A program made the translations under genes and the position numbers. Below the pieces are notes generated by a model that was not told the origin of the DNA, made no database searches, and saw nothing but the letters and a program-made list of their open reading frames with translations. A stretch of DNA of 64,000 nucleotides, taken from assembly GCA_000818945.1 (NCBI GenBank), contig KN805413.1:128209-192208 (forward strand), given 5' to 3'. Source of the DNA: Schizochytrium sp. CCTCC M209059 (lineage: Eukaryota; Sar; Bigyra; Thraustochytrida; Thraustochytriidae). Shown piece after piece: positions 11,301 through 22,210 of the stretch; the first letter of the stretch is position 1; every line of letters begins with the position of its first letter.

Positions 11301-14300
11301 CTACGTGCGGCAGATGGCTCTTTTGCTGCGACTCTGGTCGCACCTGCGCTTGCGACAATCCAAGGCGCAAAGCGCCGATGGGCAGGAGACTGCGCTTCCG
11401 GACCCGGACGATGCTGGCGGAGAACCTCTTCTTACGCTATCTCTCGCTCTCCTTGTCTTTCCCTGCGCAAGCGTGCGGATGCACGTTCAGGAAATCACCG
11501 ATGCAATGCAGCAACTTTGGCCGCACTTTGTTCCTGCGTGTAAGCGCATCACTGGCGTTCTGCGAGCGCATCCGCCTTTCGGCTATCAGTGTGCTGCCAA
11601 GACTTCCTGCTGCTGTGGCGCGGTGTCGAGTGAAGCAGATATTTCCCGTCGCCGAACGGCGGACGATGTGCAGCCAGTCAAGCGATTCGAGCCGCACCCT
11701 CCGGCAAGTCCTCCGCCTCCTCTCGCGGGATCCACGCGCCAACGCCAGCACGAGCGGAGTTCTACGGCAGACGGAAGCATGCGTGGCAGCCCCTTGTCGC
11801 TGGACGCGCTTTCCAAAACCTTTGCCATGTCGCCAACCAAACCGACTTTGGACACAAGAGAGAACTTTACGCTTCCCGCGCCACCACCAGCGCCAGCGTC
11901 AGATATCGCTCACACGGTGACATCCGCCAGCACAGGAGCTCTGGCTCGTCCTCCACTGGTACGAACTCCTAGCGCACGGCCCGATAAGCTGATCAAAGGT
12001 AGCACCTGCTCTTTTGAGGGCGTCTTTACCTACATCAAGGCACGCAATGCGCCACTTGTGAGCCGCGATGAGCTCTTTATGTGGTACAAGGGAACTGGCG
12101 TCGTCACTAGCTACACCGATCCTAAGACGGGCAACGGTCGTCCAGATCAGTGGGCTGACGAGCTCGTCAAAGTCGTGCGTGAGCTTGTTCGCTTTGCCGA
12201 GCTACGCGGACTTTTACACAGCGCGTCGCAGGTTCTCCTTGACTGGCTTTCGAGACTACCAGGCTTTCAGGTGGAAGCGGAGCAAATTTCGTACTTTGAG
12301 GCGGTCCTGCGCAAATCAGCAGTGACTTTTGTGCTCGGCAGCGCTGGATCGAGCCAGTCCTTGCCTCGTTCTCCGCTTGTCCTTGAACCTGAAGCGGCAG
12401 CGTGGCCTGGGGAAATGGAGAGCGAGGTGGAAACACTCTTGTACGACTTATGGGACGCGGCGGCACGCATTCGCCCGGTGTCTCCGGAGCAGTCTGCTCT
12501 TCGGCGCATCGTGCTGGATCTCGCAGGCAAAAGCGTGCACCCACGTTGCGTTTCTCGCATTGTCGCGCTTTGCCTGTCCTGGCGGCAGACCCGCCTCACA
12601 GCGGCAAGTTCACCATCACGTAGCCAACCCAGCGAGGAGCGGTCCAAGTTTGGCAAGTTCAGGCGGCACCGCGGGAGCGACCATGCCATCTCGCAGCTTG
12701 CCTCTTTTGCAGAGGCAAATGTTGCATCTGTAGAGCAGATTTGCTGTGCTGCTTTGCGCATCCTGCTAGAAAGCGTGGCGCAGCAATCGCAGCAACAAAA
12801 GACCACAAGCGGCTTTCCAGGATGGGAGCTGACGCTGCGGAAAATTTTTGAGTTTATGTCTGCCATCGCGCAGGCAGAAAGACTCCGGAACTCAGGATGG
12901 ACTGTGACCTTGGAATACACCAAACTTGCATTGCAAGCTGCGCGCACCTTGCGTTCGATCTTGCGCAGGGAAATGGAGGTTCCTGTGCTTATGCAACGCG
13001 CGGACCAAATCTGGCTTCGCGCGGAACGAAGGCGGGTTTGGACGCTCATGCAATCGATTGTCGGTTTTGACGATGTCAAGCTGTTTTCAATCCAGCGCAA
13101 GGCGTCACCACGGGCGCAGGGGCACGAAAACGGCGGATCCCACGGCTCGTCCCAAAGCCAGACTCCGGGACCAGGGGCGCGGTCGATTGTTCAAGCGGAT
13201 CGCCAGGTCCTCTCGGAGAACAACTTTAAGGTCCTTCGCGAGCTCGCGACGGACGTTGGCCTGCAGATGCTTCATCTCGGGCCCACGTCTCTCGGCACGG
13301 TCGCGCCGCGACCCGACGAGATGCTGTGGTCCTGGTTCTACTACGATGGCGACCCTTCACGCGCTAGCAGCAACACTTCCCCGCTTTTGCGAAACTATTT
13401 GGTGGCTCACTGGCACGTCGGAGACGTGGAGGCCGCAGGCGGAGGGACGTTTCGCCCCTTTGTCGAGCGCTGGTTTGTGGAATTGCAGAATCTGCCAAGA
13501 TCGCAGAGCCGAGCAGACGCCATTTTTGCCTCCTTTGCAGATGCGGTGGATGTATGGCTCTTTCGAGGGCCTGAACGCAATATGGTCCGTCCCCTTGAAC
13601 CAAGCGCGATGGCTTTAGTTGCTTTGCTTGCGCTCGTGCAGGCTGCAAGCCATGCATCGGCCGAAGTGCGTGCGCGGGCATTTGGCTTGCTCGATGTGGT
13701 GGAGCGGTCAGATTCGTGGGCAGCCCTTTCGACCGGCAACTTGGACGGAGGCTCGACGCCTTTTGAGCTTCATAGCGCCAGTCTGCTCGGTCAGCAAACG
13801 TGGGCCGGCGACTCGCGCACAATCGAGCAAACAGCAACGCAAGCGTCCATTATTCTCGCCGATCGTTGTCCTGGGCTCGGACCCAGTGTACTAAGCATTC
13901 TCTGCAAGCGCCTTCCGGTGCTCGAGAGCGCCGGCCTGGGCCCACGCACTGTGCAGGCATGTCTGGCCTTCGCACAGAGTGCGTCCACTCGAGCCGTCGC
14001 CCATGCGGGAGGACTTTCCGGCGAGAGCGTCAGCGTGGACTCCCCGCGACAGTTTGTGCGAAACCGAAAGTCGCGTAGCAACAGCGCACGCGGTTTGCAG
14101 CGTGGCCCAGAGGCCACCGAGCTCGCAGGCGCCGCAGCCGAGAGTGCATCCGGCTCGAAGCGCATGGCTCACGGGACAATGGAACTGCAAATGCGCCAGA
14201 GCGTGCAAAAGGATATTCGACGAGCGCAAAAGACGCACTTTAATCTGGAAGAGTTATGGGAGTGCGTACGGACGCTCGTTCGCGACGAGCAGCAAAACGC

Positions 14301-17300
14301 TCTCGACCTGACGCTTCCCCTGTGGCGCGCCCTCTGCGACCACCACGCGCCAACGGTGGTTGACTTTTTGCTGGCGCGCATTGTGGAAAACAGTGCGGCG
14401 CAGGGCGAAATGAAGCAGCTAGAAATCGCGACCTTTTTCTTAACGTCGATCGCGCCAGAAATTTTTGCAGCGTCTCCCAGTATTATTGTCAACAGTTTGG
14501 TGCTCGGGGTTCTTTACCGGGTGCGCGTGGAATCGATCGCGCGTGGTCTGTACGCGTCTTCGGCAGCCTCGCCAACCTCGCGTCGGCCCCGCGTGCTGCA
14601 GTCCTGGATCAAGCTCGCTCTCGCTCAAGATGCAGACCCTTGCGGTTATATTACGCACAAAGATGGACTAATGGAAGAAATGCGTTCGCTTTTACGCACG
14701 CAGGCAAGCGCGTTGAAGGCCCTGTCTCTGTGCGCGGCCGGAGCACGAAAGAATTGCGCTATGGCATTTCCTCAAATGATTACCTATGGCCTTTGCTCGA
14801 CGCTTGGTCTGCACTCGTCCTCACCGCGGCATCGCTATGGAGCTGGAGGCGAATGCATTGCCATGCTACTTCGTTCGTTATCGCACGAGCGTTTGGTTCG
14901 TCAAGCTTCGCAAAGGACCTCTTCTGACCCATCGCTCGCCATGGTATTGCCATCGCAGTTGTTGGGACCCTCACCTGCTCGACTTGTCGAACTCGCGAGG
15001 CTCGACCCTTCCTCGTACACGGACCAAGTGCTGGAAGAGGTTGTGTCTTCGATGGCCGAATTACTGACTCTCTGCAGCCCGGACGGCGACCTCTTGCATT
15101 TGTGGTGCCAGTGTCTTTTGCTCAACGGTCTGGGACTTTATCAGCAACAAATGCGCTGGAAACCAGAGCTTATGCATCGGTGTCTTGCTGTCTATGCCAA
15201 GCTTCGCGCGAAGATTGAGGGCCCTTTGTACTTGGTTAGAGGCTTTGCCGAGGTGGATGAAAGCGTGGCGTGGCGCATTGAGATCTTGGCGCTGCTTCGC
15301 ATCGCGCATCAGGCTATGCACAACGAAGCATTTGCCCTCGTCGAGATTGCACTTCTTTGCCTCGGCCGCCTTGACCTGCGACACATGTCCGCGTCACTTT
15401 GCAAATTTTTCCTCAACTTTTATGCTTCCGTGGCGCATTCGAAACGTGCGGAGGATTTCTGTCTCGATCTCCTACTGAGCGCGCTACCGGAGGAGCTTGA
15501 TGCCGAGGATCTGGACGTGGATGCACTGCGGTGCAAGACACAAGATCGGCTCACAGCACAGCTTTTGCTCTGCGACGCGAGGGCTGAAGACGAACTCTCG
15601 GAGGAATACGAAGGCACAGAGGAGGGCGACGACCCCTCGGCCTTGCTGTCCTTGTGCATTCGGCTCTTTCACTGCGGCGTCCTTCGCGTCGACTTGGTGT
15701 GTTCGTGGTTTCCTGTCCTCGCGACAGGAGCGTTGGCCCCTGGCGCGTTTGTTGATGATGCTGTGGGCCATCTCGATCTACCCGTCAAGATGCGCGAGGC
15801 GCTCCACGAATTCATTTTCCGTCCAACGGACGAGGAGTGTCTTCAGAACGCATGTCTGGCAGCGATTGACTTTTTCGGTGCTGTGGAATTTGCCTTGGCA
15901 CTTTCTCGATGCTGCACGCGTCAAATTCAGGTGCTCGAAGACGGAAATGCGTCTGGGCTGCCTGTTGATGCAGAACGGTACCTTCTTGCTGTCTACCGCG
16001 TTATATCGTGCGTCGTCACAGCATCATCGCCGTGTCTCCAATTTTTCATACCGATCGTGCGAAAGGCCACCTTGCTCGAGTCTGAGCAAGGTGCGGGAGT
16101 CATGAGCGAGGCTGTAGAGGACTTGCTCAAGGCTGCACACAAGGCATCGGGAGGGTCATCCCTCCCGAGACAGGGGGCGTCGCCACGATCGCCTTTGCGC
16201 GCTTTCGGTGTTCAGACGGCGTGGGGCGGCGATTCGACAGCTGGTCCGAGCGTGAGTGCTGGGATTCGTTGCGGTGAGGCGCTTGCTATGATGTCAGATC
16301 TCATTCGCGTGGACGCCTGTGATCTGGAGGATACTCTTTCGCCGTTCATGGAAGGCTCGCGATCGCCGGTCACGACGCCACGCTGGCGACGCCGCGTCGA
16401 TGCGCCTCCGCAGCTAAACGTTGTACGGAGCCGTGACCCAGATGCGAGCGAAGACGAATTGAAACTGCCTTCTTCGGGAGATGGCAGCGAGCCATGGACA
16501 GGGTCCTCCTCGCCCTTGCTGGGCCGCGAGCCTGGAGGAAAAGGAGGAGGAAAAGGAGACTTTGAACCCACAACCGGGACGACGGTGAAAACCGGCATTT
16601 CCGAGGACCTTGAGCCACGAAGCCGCGGCATTGGCGCTACCAGTACGGCTCTTGATGAGTTCGAGATCGGAGGCGTCGCCTCTTTTGAGACGTCCAAGCG
16701 TGGTATAGAAGCAGGCAACGGGGGAGGGCGGAGGTCCTCGAGCGCACGTAATCTTTCGCGTATGCTTGGTGTCGCGAGTGATTCGGAGGATGACCACGAA
16801 GACGACAATGACGACGACGACAGCGCATTCGGCAAAGACGGATGCGGAAGCGGGTCCGATGGAGAAGGAGACGATTCTCATTCTGACGAGGGCACGATCG
16901 CGTGGGGAGGGACGAGACGACATGGGCGCGCGGCCGGGACGATTCGATTAGTGCGGTATCGATCAATGGAGGATGGAACGACTGCCGAGCAGCAATCAGC
17001 AGTGATGCGAAGAAGCTTTTTGGAAGAACTTCTCGCCAATGAGTCGAATCACAAGCAGATTGAAACCTTTATTGTGCAGCAGCCAGCAATCGATACCTCA
17101 TGGCTCGAGTTCGCGCTCGCAGTCATTGACTTTAAGCGCAATCCCATGACAGAAACTGCAGAATCCGTCTTTAACCAATTCCTGGTGCTCGACGGGCTCG
17201 ACACGATTGACGTACCCGATGCGGTACGGGAGAGGGTGGAACAGGCCATTGAAGGCAAAGAAGGGGTCGACAAGGGCCTTTTTGACGAAGGTCTCAAACT

Positions 17301-17370
17301 TGCGCTGGACTACCTTGACAAGAACTTTCTTGGGCGTTACCTACGCTCCTCACAGTACTGTGAGGCATGA
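8362..17370 (+). CDS. Furry-like (Tao3/Mor2/PAG1-type) scaffold with C-terminal RGS domain
   Basis: About 3000 residues from ATG 8362; the frame is open 39 codons further upstream but without an ATG, and ATG 8458 is the alternative. A Ser/Asn-rich N-terminus is followed by more than 2000 residues of helical, HEAT-like sequence. The segment LWRALCDHHAPTVVDFLL near 14320 matches the conserved block of Furry-family proteins (an LW-x-ALC-like block followed by a hydrophobic helix). Low-complexity linkers (poly-Ser/Gly near 9210-9260, an acidic Ser-rich stretch near 16400-16900) separate the blocks. The last ~115 residues (17008-17355) read as an RGS box: FLEELLANE, then a FNQFLVLD-like helix, an LFDEGLKLALDYL helix and the terminal RYLRSSQY. 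Furry proteins organise NDR-kinase signalling and polarity; an RGS box accelerates G-alpha GTP hydrolysis. The RGS call is firm. The Furry call rests on a few blocks and size. It converges with the CAF-1 gene. Confidence 0.75.
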   Translation: MSRPREAAGKLPLGVGSTQIAPKPRRQLGIDTMTLEHKENHLITERNGTSSSSTNSSNDNSPSSDADKDKKEKGTVDATGSKNNNQSERAETPSDDKKLASPVSSDVTASDAGRLNAQVDGWFFFADFLSKFAAGIDRKLAQLDRASAVDDISGNMNDGGSSSSDSFLLQTLWEDYPRRCAFFVGSLRAWLALPPPLFEKVLVTVLDWAQPPFSLQSKLPGVKVAGLHLVELLWSRCAGDLLSHMLRYASEDVERDWSMLEDLSLKHIISKTRRSSSASGSADNSSSSSSGGGGGGGSRGQLPRDVLHRVIAQTQTMWASVLGFAVRKKPALITHLFNLRPPFCAWLFIDLSLSNASVAREILAMLADQLGQPKQDKASRLIMLLTLEPMLENLDFQRLADRDTAWTAAFNDVVTKQLFKTVEQLAKTEELKAAALSVMLTILARAPLAFHEANYASFFSRRVLRHLSEPRKVTHSLEIILRSLRSQRFARPPVAWDAFEMYSPLETRFREGLGPLSRISALNRRALESIYTEVFERSKSKAFANLGGSSSYGVLTSSSNMPPPAGALAFAGSGSTFAAAAAPTSPSPSSPEPPSLAGVSLGTARFSISSRDVAATSIGSLVSTGSHLSLSSIGSGASHVSGASFGTAPSLSSAQQHGFPMLPKNLAVCKHILLQLAAHDVTILLDKAVPFVTQLPDDLNKCPHVAANRAIVGIRTLWDVLGPGTSVFRETAFCLHHGQFEAHRASLKELHKLTVRKFAQMFGSLQAALGVGVMGQAEHSLVPTLLWDGTTGVGGAGPRGLRDPVGDTRGYPFAWADAGRGHVLDAFSFTTNGLVLELQQLQMHNDLFEGGSEIAFRARNLSDKYGAELQIAQTLRNRAALFKKRVNPALDVFREFLYALPLLSCSPVAEGQNPAEAPLPDVTLLLHADWFIATAVSHALQRIIGSALNDTIRIRVLLKLVHETSSAVSRSGKSTRAILTYVRQMALLLRLWSHLRLRQSKAQSADGQETALPDPDDAGGEPLLTLSLALLVFPCASVRMHVQEITDAMQQLWPHFVPACKRITGVLRAHPPFGYQCAAKTSCCCGAVSSEADISRRRTADDVQPVKRFEPHPPASPPPPLAGSTRQRQHERSSTADGSMRGSPLSLDALSKTFAMSPTKPTLDTRENFTLPAPPPAPASDIAHTVTSASTGALARPPLVRTPSARPDKLIKGSTCSFEGVFTYIKARNAPLVSRDELFMWYKGTGVVTSYTDPKTGNGRPDQWADELVKVVRELVRFAELRGLLHSASQVLLDWLSRLPGFQVEAEQISYFEAVLRKSAVTFVLGSAGSSQSLPRSPLVLEPEAAAWPGEMESEVETLLYDLWDAAARIRPVSPEQSALRRIVLDLAGKSVHPRCVSRIVALCLSWRQTRLTAASSPSRSQPSEERSKFGKFRRHRGSDHAISQLASFAEANVASVEQICCAALRILLESVAQQSQQQKTTSGFPGWELTLRKIFEFMSAIAQAERLRNSGWTVTLEYTKLALQAARTLRSILRREMEVPVLMQRADQIWLRAERRRVWTLMQSIVGFDDVKLFSIQRKASPRAQGHENGGSHGSSQSQTPGPGARSIVQADRQVLSENNFKVLRELATDVGLQMLHLGPTSLGTVAPRPDEMLWSWFYYDGDPSRASSNTSPLLRNYLVAHWHVGDVEAAGGGTFRPFVERWFVELQNLPRSQSRADAIFASFADAVDVWLFRGPERNMVRPLEPSAMALVALLALVQAASHASAEVRARAFGLLDVVERSDSWAALSTGNLDGGSTPFELHSASLLGQQTWAGDSRTIEQTATQASIILADRCPGLGPSVLSILCKRLPVLESAGLGPRTVQACLAFAQSASTRAVAHAGGLSGESVSVDSPRQFVRNRKSRSNSARGLQRGPEATELAGAAAESASGSKRMAHGTMELQMRQSVQKDIRRAQKTHFNLEELWECVRTLVRDEQQNALDLTLPLWRALCDHHAPTVVDFLLARIVENSAAQGEMKQLEIATFFLTSIAPEIFAASPSIIVNSLVLGVLYRVRVESIARGLYASSAASPTSRRPRVLQSWIKLALAQDADPCGYITHKDGLMEEMRSLLRTQASALKALSLCAAGARKNCAMAFPQMITYGLCSTLGLHSSSPRHRYGAGGECIAMLLRSLSHERLVRQASQRTSSDPSLAMVLPSQLLGPSPARLVELARLDPSSYTDQVLEEVVSSMAELLTLCSPDGDLLHLWCQCLLLNGLGLYQQQMRWKPELMHRCLAVYAKLRAKIEGPLYLVRGFAEVDESVAWRIEILALLRIAHQAMHNEAFALVEIALLCLGRLDLRHMSASLCKFFLNFYASVAHSKRAEDFCLDLLLSALPEELDAEDLDVDALRCKTQDRLTAQLLLCDARAEDELSEEYEGTEEGDDPSALLSLCIRLFHCGVLRVDLVCSWFPVLATGALAPGAFVDDAVGHLDLPVKMREALHEFIFRPTDEECLQNACLAAIDFFGAVEFALALSRCCTRQIQVLEDGNASGLPVDAERYLLAVYRVISCVVTASSPCLQFFIPIVRKATLLESEQGAGVMSEAVEDLLKAAHKASGGSSLPRQGASPRSPLRAFGVQTAWGGDSTAGPSVSAGIRCGEALAMMSDLIRVDACDLEDTLSPFMEGSRSPVTTPRWRRRVDAPPQLNVVRSRDPDASEDELKLPSSGDGSEPWTGSSSPLLGREPGGKGGGKGDFEPTTGTTVKTGISEDLEPRSRGIGATSTALDEFEIGGVASFETSKRGIEAGNGGGRRSSSARNLSRMLGVASDSEDDHEDDNDDDDSAFGKDGCGSGSDGEGDDSHSDEGTIAWGGTRRHGRAAGTIRLVRYRSMEDGTTAEQQSAVMRRSFLEELLANESNHKQIETFIVQQPAIDTSWLEFALAVIDFKRNPMTETAESVFNQFLVLDGLDTIDVPDAVRERVEQAIEGKEGVDKGLFDEGLKLALDYLDKNFLGRYLRSSQYCEA

Positions 17371-17755
17371 CCAAATTTTGGGGAGTCGGCTATTGGCATA
17401 GTATAAACTCGGATATGCTCACTGGGGACTGGACGTATATAGGTCCATCAATTACACGTTGGTAGTGTCCCTTGACGTGCCCGATATAATACAGAAGGAA
17501 TATTTGTCTTCATAACGTTGTTAGTCAGAGAGGCGTGTTGCGTCACGTCGCGTGATGTTTTAGTCAAAGCGGAAAACGAGAAGGAGGAAACTGCTTATTT
17601 ATTTCGCTTCCAGGCAGGCACCGTAGTGAAGGGGCATTTACAAAAAAAATATTTACGATTTATCTTGCTGTCTTTTTTTTCTTGAGGAGAAAGAAGCCAA
17701 GACAAGCAGGCGGTGCTCAATTTCAAGTCATGCTGACCTTCGGTCCTTCACAAAA
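17371..17755. other. Convergent 3' intergenic gap
   Basis: 385 bases between the stops of the Furry-RGS and CAF-1 genes. It is AT-rich compared with its flanks, with A- and T-runs near 17640-17690 suited to 3' ends on both strands. No gene seen. Confidence 0.5.
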
Positions 17756-20590
17756 CTACGACGACAAGGGATACATTTGCCGCACGGCCTCAGAGACCGT
17801 CCAGGGTTCACTTTTGCGAGTCCTGGTCGCAACATCGCGGATAGCCTCACGAATACTCTTCAGCTTGGGTGGCTCGCCCTTATCACCCTTGAAATCATTC
17901 TCCACGTACGCTTTCATAAGAACCTTGTCAATCTCTTCAAAGACGAGTTTGCTGAGAATGTGAATGCCTTGGTCGGACTCGTGCACGTTGGCCACGAGAA
18001 GAGGCATGAAACGAGTTGGAAACTCGTCCGCTTTAGAGTCTTTAGCTGCACTAGCCGACACGTTTGCATCCGACTGCGATTTTGACTTGGATTTGACATT
18101 GAGGAGTGTTTGCTGGACTTGCTTTTGCTTTTTCAGTTTTTTCTTCTCCTCCCGTTTCGCCTCTGCGGCCGCCTGTCGGGCCCGTTTCGCTTCTTCCTTG
18201 GCCTGCTCCTTGAGCCGTTGCTGCTCTTGTTGCTGACGTTGCTGCTCCTCCTTCTTGCGGCGTTTCTCAAGCTCTTGTTGTTGCGCGTCAAGTTTTTTGT
18301 GGTCGGCCTTGGTGAGCAGCTCAAGCTCGATTTCCAAGGCTGACGGAGGCTCGAGCGAAATTGGATCCTGAAAGTACATAACCGACTGCTCGTATGTCGT
18401 GACGCTAGCGGGAGGAAGCGCGACGACAGGAAAGGCGCTGAGATTCCGAGCGTCGTCGTCATCACCATCGTCGTCGACGTCATCCTTTCCTCGGTTGAAC
18501 TCGGTCTCGATGCGCTCGCGATCGTAAACGATGCCCACAGCATAACGACGAGCGATGCTGCCCGAGCGTCTTGCTGTGTGTGAACCCGGCTCCTCTTCAT
18601 CCTCCCCATCCTCATCGTTCATGGCGTCAGAGGCGTACTCGACTTCATCATCGCGCAAAAGCCAACCGTCCTGGTAGTCGAGTTCCTTATCGTCTTCGGA
18701 AGCAGCGTCGCTGCCTCCTAGACTCTCTGCGTCATCAGGGTCGTCCTGCCAATCGAGGTCACTATCCACCTCATAGTCCAAGGTTTTATCCTGGGCAAAG
18801 GGCCTTCGGCCCGACACCTTGGAGCTCTTTTTGCGAAAGGTGCCAAAATAAGGCGGCCTTCGGTTCTCTCCAAAGTGATATAGTTTCTTGCGGCACTTGT
18901 TGGCTACGGCGACCGGATCTTCCTTGTCCTCGTTGGTAGTGCCGCCGGTCTTGGCGTTGTCACTTGGCAGTGTGGGTTTTGCTTTTGCTGCCTTGGATTT
19001 CGCCCGGGCATCGCGAAGACGCGTGACCCAATCAGTCAGGACAAGAGGTCCGTCTTCGCGGAGAGAACGATCAATCTCCTCAGCAACGCGCGCACGTTCC
19101 TTCTCCGCCGAACTGTCTGTGAGGCTCGAAAGAGCAAGTGCAGGCGATGGCGCCATAGCGCTTGCACGGCGTGGGCCTGTCTGGGCCGGAGAGGCGGGAG
19201 GAGCCTTGACGGAGAAAAAGTTCGTGAGGGGGACTCCCTTTTTGCGTTGCTTTTTGGCTTCCTCGTGGGCTTTGGCCTCCTCACGAGCGCGGCGTGCAGT
19301 CTCCTTTTCCTCTTCGCGACTTTTGCGCTGCATTTCTTTTTCGTGTTCACGCCGTTCCTTTTCCTGCTCGCGCGCAGCGGCGCGTTCCTGGCGCTCGCGC
19401 TCACGTTGGCGCTGGACGGCATCTTCACGAAGGTACTTTTCCACGACCTCGAGCTCGCGCGCGATGCGAGTCTCTTTGGCTTGTCCGTGATTTGTGCGCA
19501 AGCTCTTGAGGACCTTTTGCGTGGCGCCGATGCGTTTCGTGAGATGGGCAAGAAGTCTACGGTTCTCGATGACGGACTTTTGCGACTTCTCCGGGAGCAA
19601 GTTCTGCGAGGCCACCTCCCAGCGCCACAGCATGTCAGGTGTGGTGTCAGACTTGGCAATTGCATTCTTTCGCTTTTCCCCGAGGGCTTTGCGCTCTGCC
19701 AACAAAAGCATTTGTTCGTGGAGCTCAGGATTGCATTCCTTGCCAAGCGCAGTAGCGATCTCGGTGGCGAGTTCTTCGAGTGGCTCGCCTCGGCCCTGCA
19801 TGTGGGACGCCAAATACACCTGTACCTCTTCGCTGGAGAAATCGTCTGGGACCTCGGTTGGAATGGCGGGCATCTCGTCAGCGTGGACTCCACCTTTGGC
19901 ATGAAGCGCGCGGGCTTCATCGAGCCATGCTTCGCGGTGCTTCATTTGCGTCGCAATGCGGGGGTCTTCCTCTTCGGTGATGTCGGCAGGTGAAGACGCC
20001 GCAGCCTCGGCCTTGGTCTTGACAATCATTTTTTGGCGCTTGGGAGAGGGCGCTGCAGCTTTGACAGCATCAGCGTTGCGACGCTTTCCCTTGGCAGCTT
20101 CTTGATCGCGAGAGAGCGCGTCGAGGTGGGCTGCGAGTGCCTTTTCTACTTTCGCGGCAACCTTGTCGCTAACGAGGTGCTTGAAGTCTTCCTTGAGCCA
20201 CCAGCGTCTCGTCGAATCGTTGTCCCTACGAACGTGTTCAGCCATATGCGAGAGCTGCGTGTTTAGATCTCGTATGCTCATTTTGCTTGGTTTGTGCGCA
20301 GCGCGTACGATAGCGGGCTTGAGCTTGGCGGCAGGTTGGCTTTCGTAAATGATATTCGCGAGCTTCTTCAAGGCGTTTTTATTCGCCTTGACGCCTGGAG
20401 CCAAAAGGTCGGAGACGCTGCTGTTTGCTTTTGCCTTGGCTTGGCCTTTCCCTTTGGTCTTCGCCTCTTCTTCGTTGTTCTCGACCACTTCGATCGAGTT
20501 GTCTTCATCATCCGGATCAGCATCCTCGTCTTCATGACTGTCCTTGTCGTCACTTTCGAGTTCCCGTTCGTCGATGTCGCCGTTCCCGTT

Positions 20591-20644
<54 letters not shown>

Positions 20645-21301
20645 ATCTTCGTCTTCGTCGTCCTCATTGTTATCCTCCTCATCCAAATCATTGTCGACGT
20701 CATTGTTGTCATCGTCATTTCCGTCTTCGTCTTCGTCTCGGTCGCTGTCCTCGTTATCGTTGTTGCTATCATCTGCGCCATCGCTACTCTCGTCGGCTTT
20801 GATGCGTTCATCATTCTCATCTACAGCATCATTACTGACAGCATCATTTCGCGGAACAGAAGTCTCTGGGCCGATTGCTTGCGAAGGAGACTTGGTCTCG
20901 CTGATATTTGCGAGATGATCAGCTTCGCGCATTTCCAGATCACCCTCGTCGTCGTTTTTGCGCGCGGAGACGATATTTTTCGTCGCAGCGGGAGGCACGT
21001 CAGGCTTACGTTGCTGGAAAAAGGCTGTGATGGGTCTAACTTTTTTGGCGGGTCGCGGCGGGGAGATATCCGAGGCTGTCGCGACGACATCTTGGTCAGA
21101 CATTTTAGCCTGGGGTGGTTTGCGCTTTGCGCCGCTCGGAGCTGCTGTCGGCGGACCTTCCGTTTTGTCCTTTGTCTTTGTCAGCTTCGGGGAGCCACTG
21201 ATCGCTGGCGTGGCCACGACCGTCCCGTCGCCGTCCTTGTGCTTGATCTCCTCGGCGTTCTTCTTGGCCGCATTCTGTACAGCCTTGGGGATGCGCGGCA
21301 T
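17756..21301 (-). CDS. CHAF1A: Chromatin assembly factor 1 large subunit (CAF-1 p150)
   Basis: 1181 residues from ATG 21301. The frame stays open another 55 codons upstream without an ATG (basic KKRKGRG sequence there), so a longer form through an upstream exon is possible. CAF-1 deposits new H3-H4 at replication forks through PCNA. Two PIP-box-like motifs are visible: RPITAFF near residue 88 and VPLTNFF near 690. Between them lies a long Asp/Glu tract (about 190-275) built from a hexamer repeat. A Lys/Glu/Arg-rich coiled coil (the KER region, about 620-690) is followed by the family signature YHFGENRRPPYFGTF (about 805-820) and LDYEVDSDLDW (about 840-850). The last 70 residues fit the DNA-binding winged-helix domain. 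Only the acidic expansion and second PIP position are unusual. Confidence 0.93.
20591..20643. repeat. (GTCCTC)n hexamer repeat in the CAF-1 coding region
   Basis: About nine tandem hexamers encode alternating Asp-Glu on the minus strand, forming the core of the CAF-1 acidic tract. In-frame length variation would change the acidic tract only. Confidence 0.9.
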
Positions 21302-22073
21302 CCTCTTCTCGCTTGTCCTCGCCGCCGGGCCAACTTGCGCTGCTCGAGTCAGCAGCTTCTCTACCAACGCGCTGCTGGCGCCGCGCCCCTTGCGCTTCTT
21401 GTCTCCGCTCGCCTGCCCGCTCGCCGACGCGGTGTCGCTTTGCAACCTGTTCGTGCGCAGCAGCAAGCAAGCAAGCCTTCATCCGCGGTCTCTCTCCGTG
21501 CTCGTCCCACCTAACCACCGCCTCCTCGAACCGCCTAAACCGTCCCTGTCGATACCGCCTATCAGTTAAGGTGGCCCCAGCGGTGGTTAGGCGGGATTCA
21601 AATTCAAAACAAAAAAAAAGAAAAAGAGGTCGCCGGCGGTGGTGACGGTTAGGTCGTTTTACAACTTGAACTTGGAAAACACAGGATAGGGCTGCCGGAC
21701 CCAGCGCGCCTCGGACGGCGGCACGACGGCGAGCGAGGCTGGCTCGTCCGCCGCGGCCTCTCGCTCGCCTCCGCTATGATCATCCCGCCTCTCGCTCGGC
21801 AGCGGCCGGCATCATCGCCAGCACAATCGCCGCACCACAGCATTCGTCTTCTTCTCTCCCTCTTGATCCGACAGTACCCAGTGAGACAGACATCGCGCGC
21901 GCTGCAGGCGACCTTCGCCTCGCGCCGCGCGCGCAGACCAGACCAGACCAGACCAGACCGTCGGCCGGCGCGCGCGCGGCCGTGCAGCGCCGCGCGGGAG
22001 GCCCGCGTGCCCGGCACCGGCGTCGCCGGCAAGGCCCGGGGCGGCCTGGGCACGGCTGGCATGGCCGCGTGCG

Positions 22074-22095
22074 TGCATGCATGCATGCATGCATG
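22074..22095. repeat. (GCAT)n microsatellite
   Basis: Five to six units of the self-complementary tetramer GCAT upstream of the MT-A70-like gene. Such a run can also form a hairpin. Confidence 0.85.
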
Positions 22096-22210
22096 ACTCG
22101 TCGCCTCGTGCCTCCTGATACCGATCGCCCATCGATCGACCGACGGAGAGAGAGATTGCAACCAATGCAATGCTCGAATCGACCGACTAAACCGGCAACC
22201 ACCCCGCCCC

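Noticed and set aside
20294..21514. Long plus-strand open frame with Val/Leu and Ser runs opposite CAF-1
   Set aside because: It is the antisense shadow of the acidic CAF-1 tract (Asp/Glu codons read as Val/Leu/Ser). CAF-1 has family motifs; this has none.
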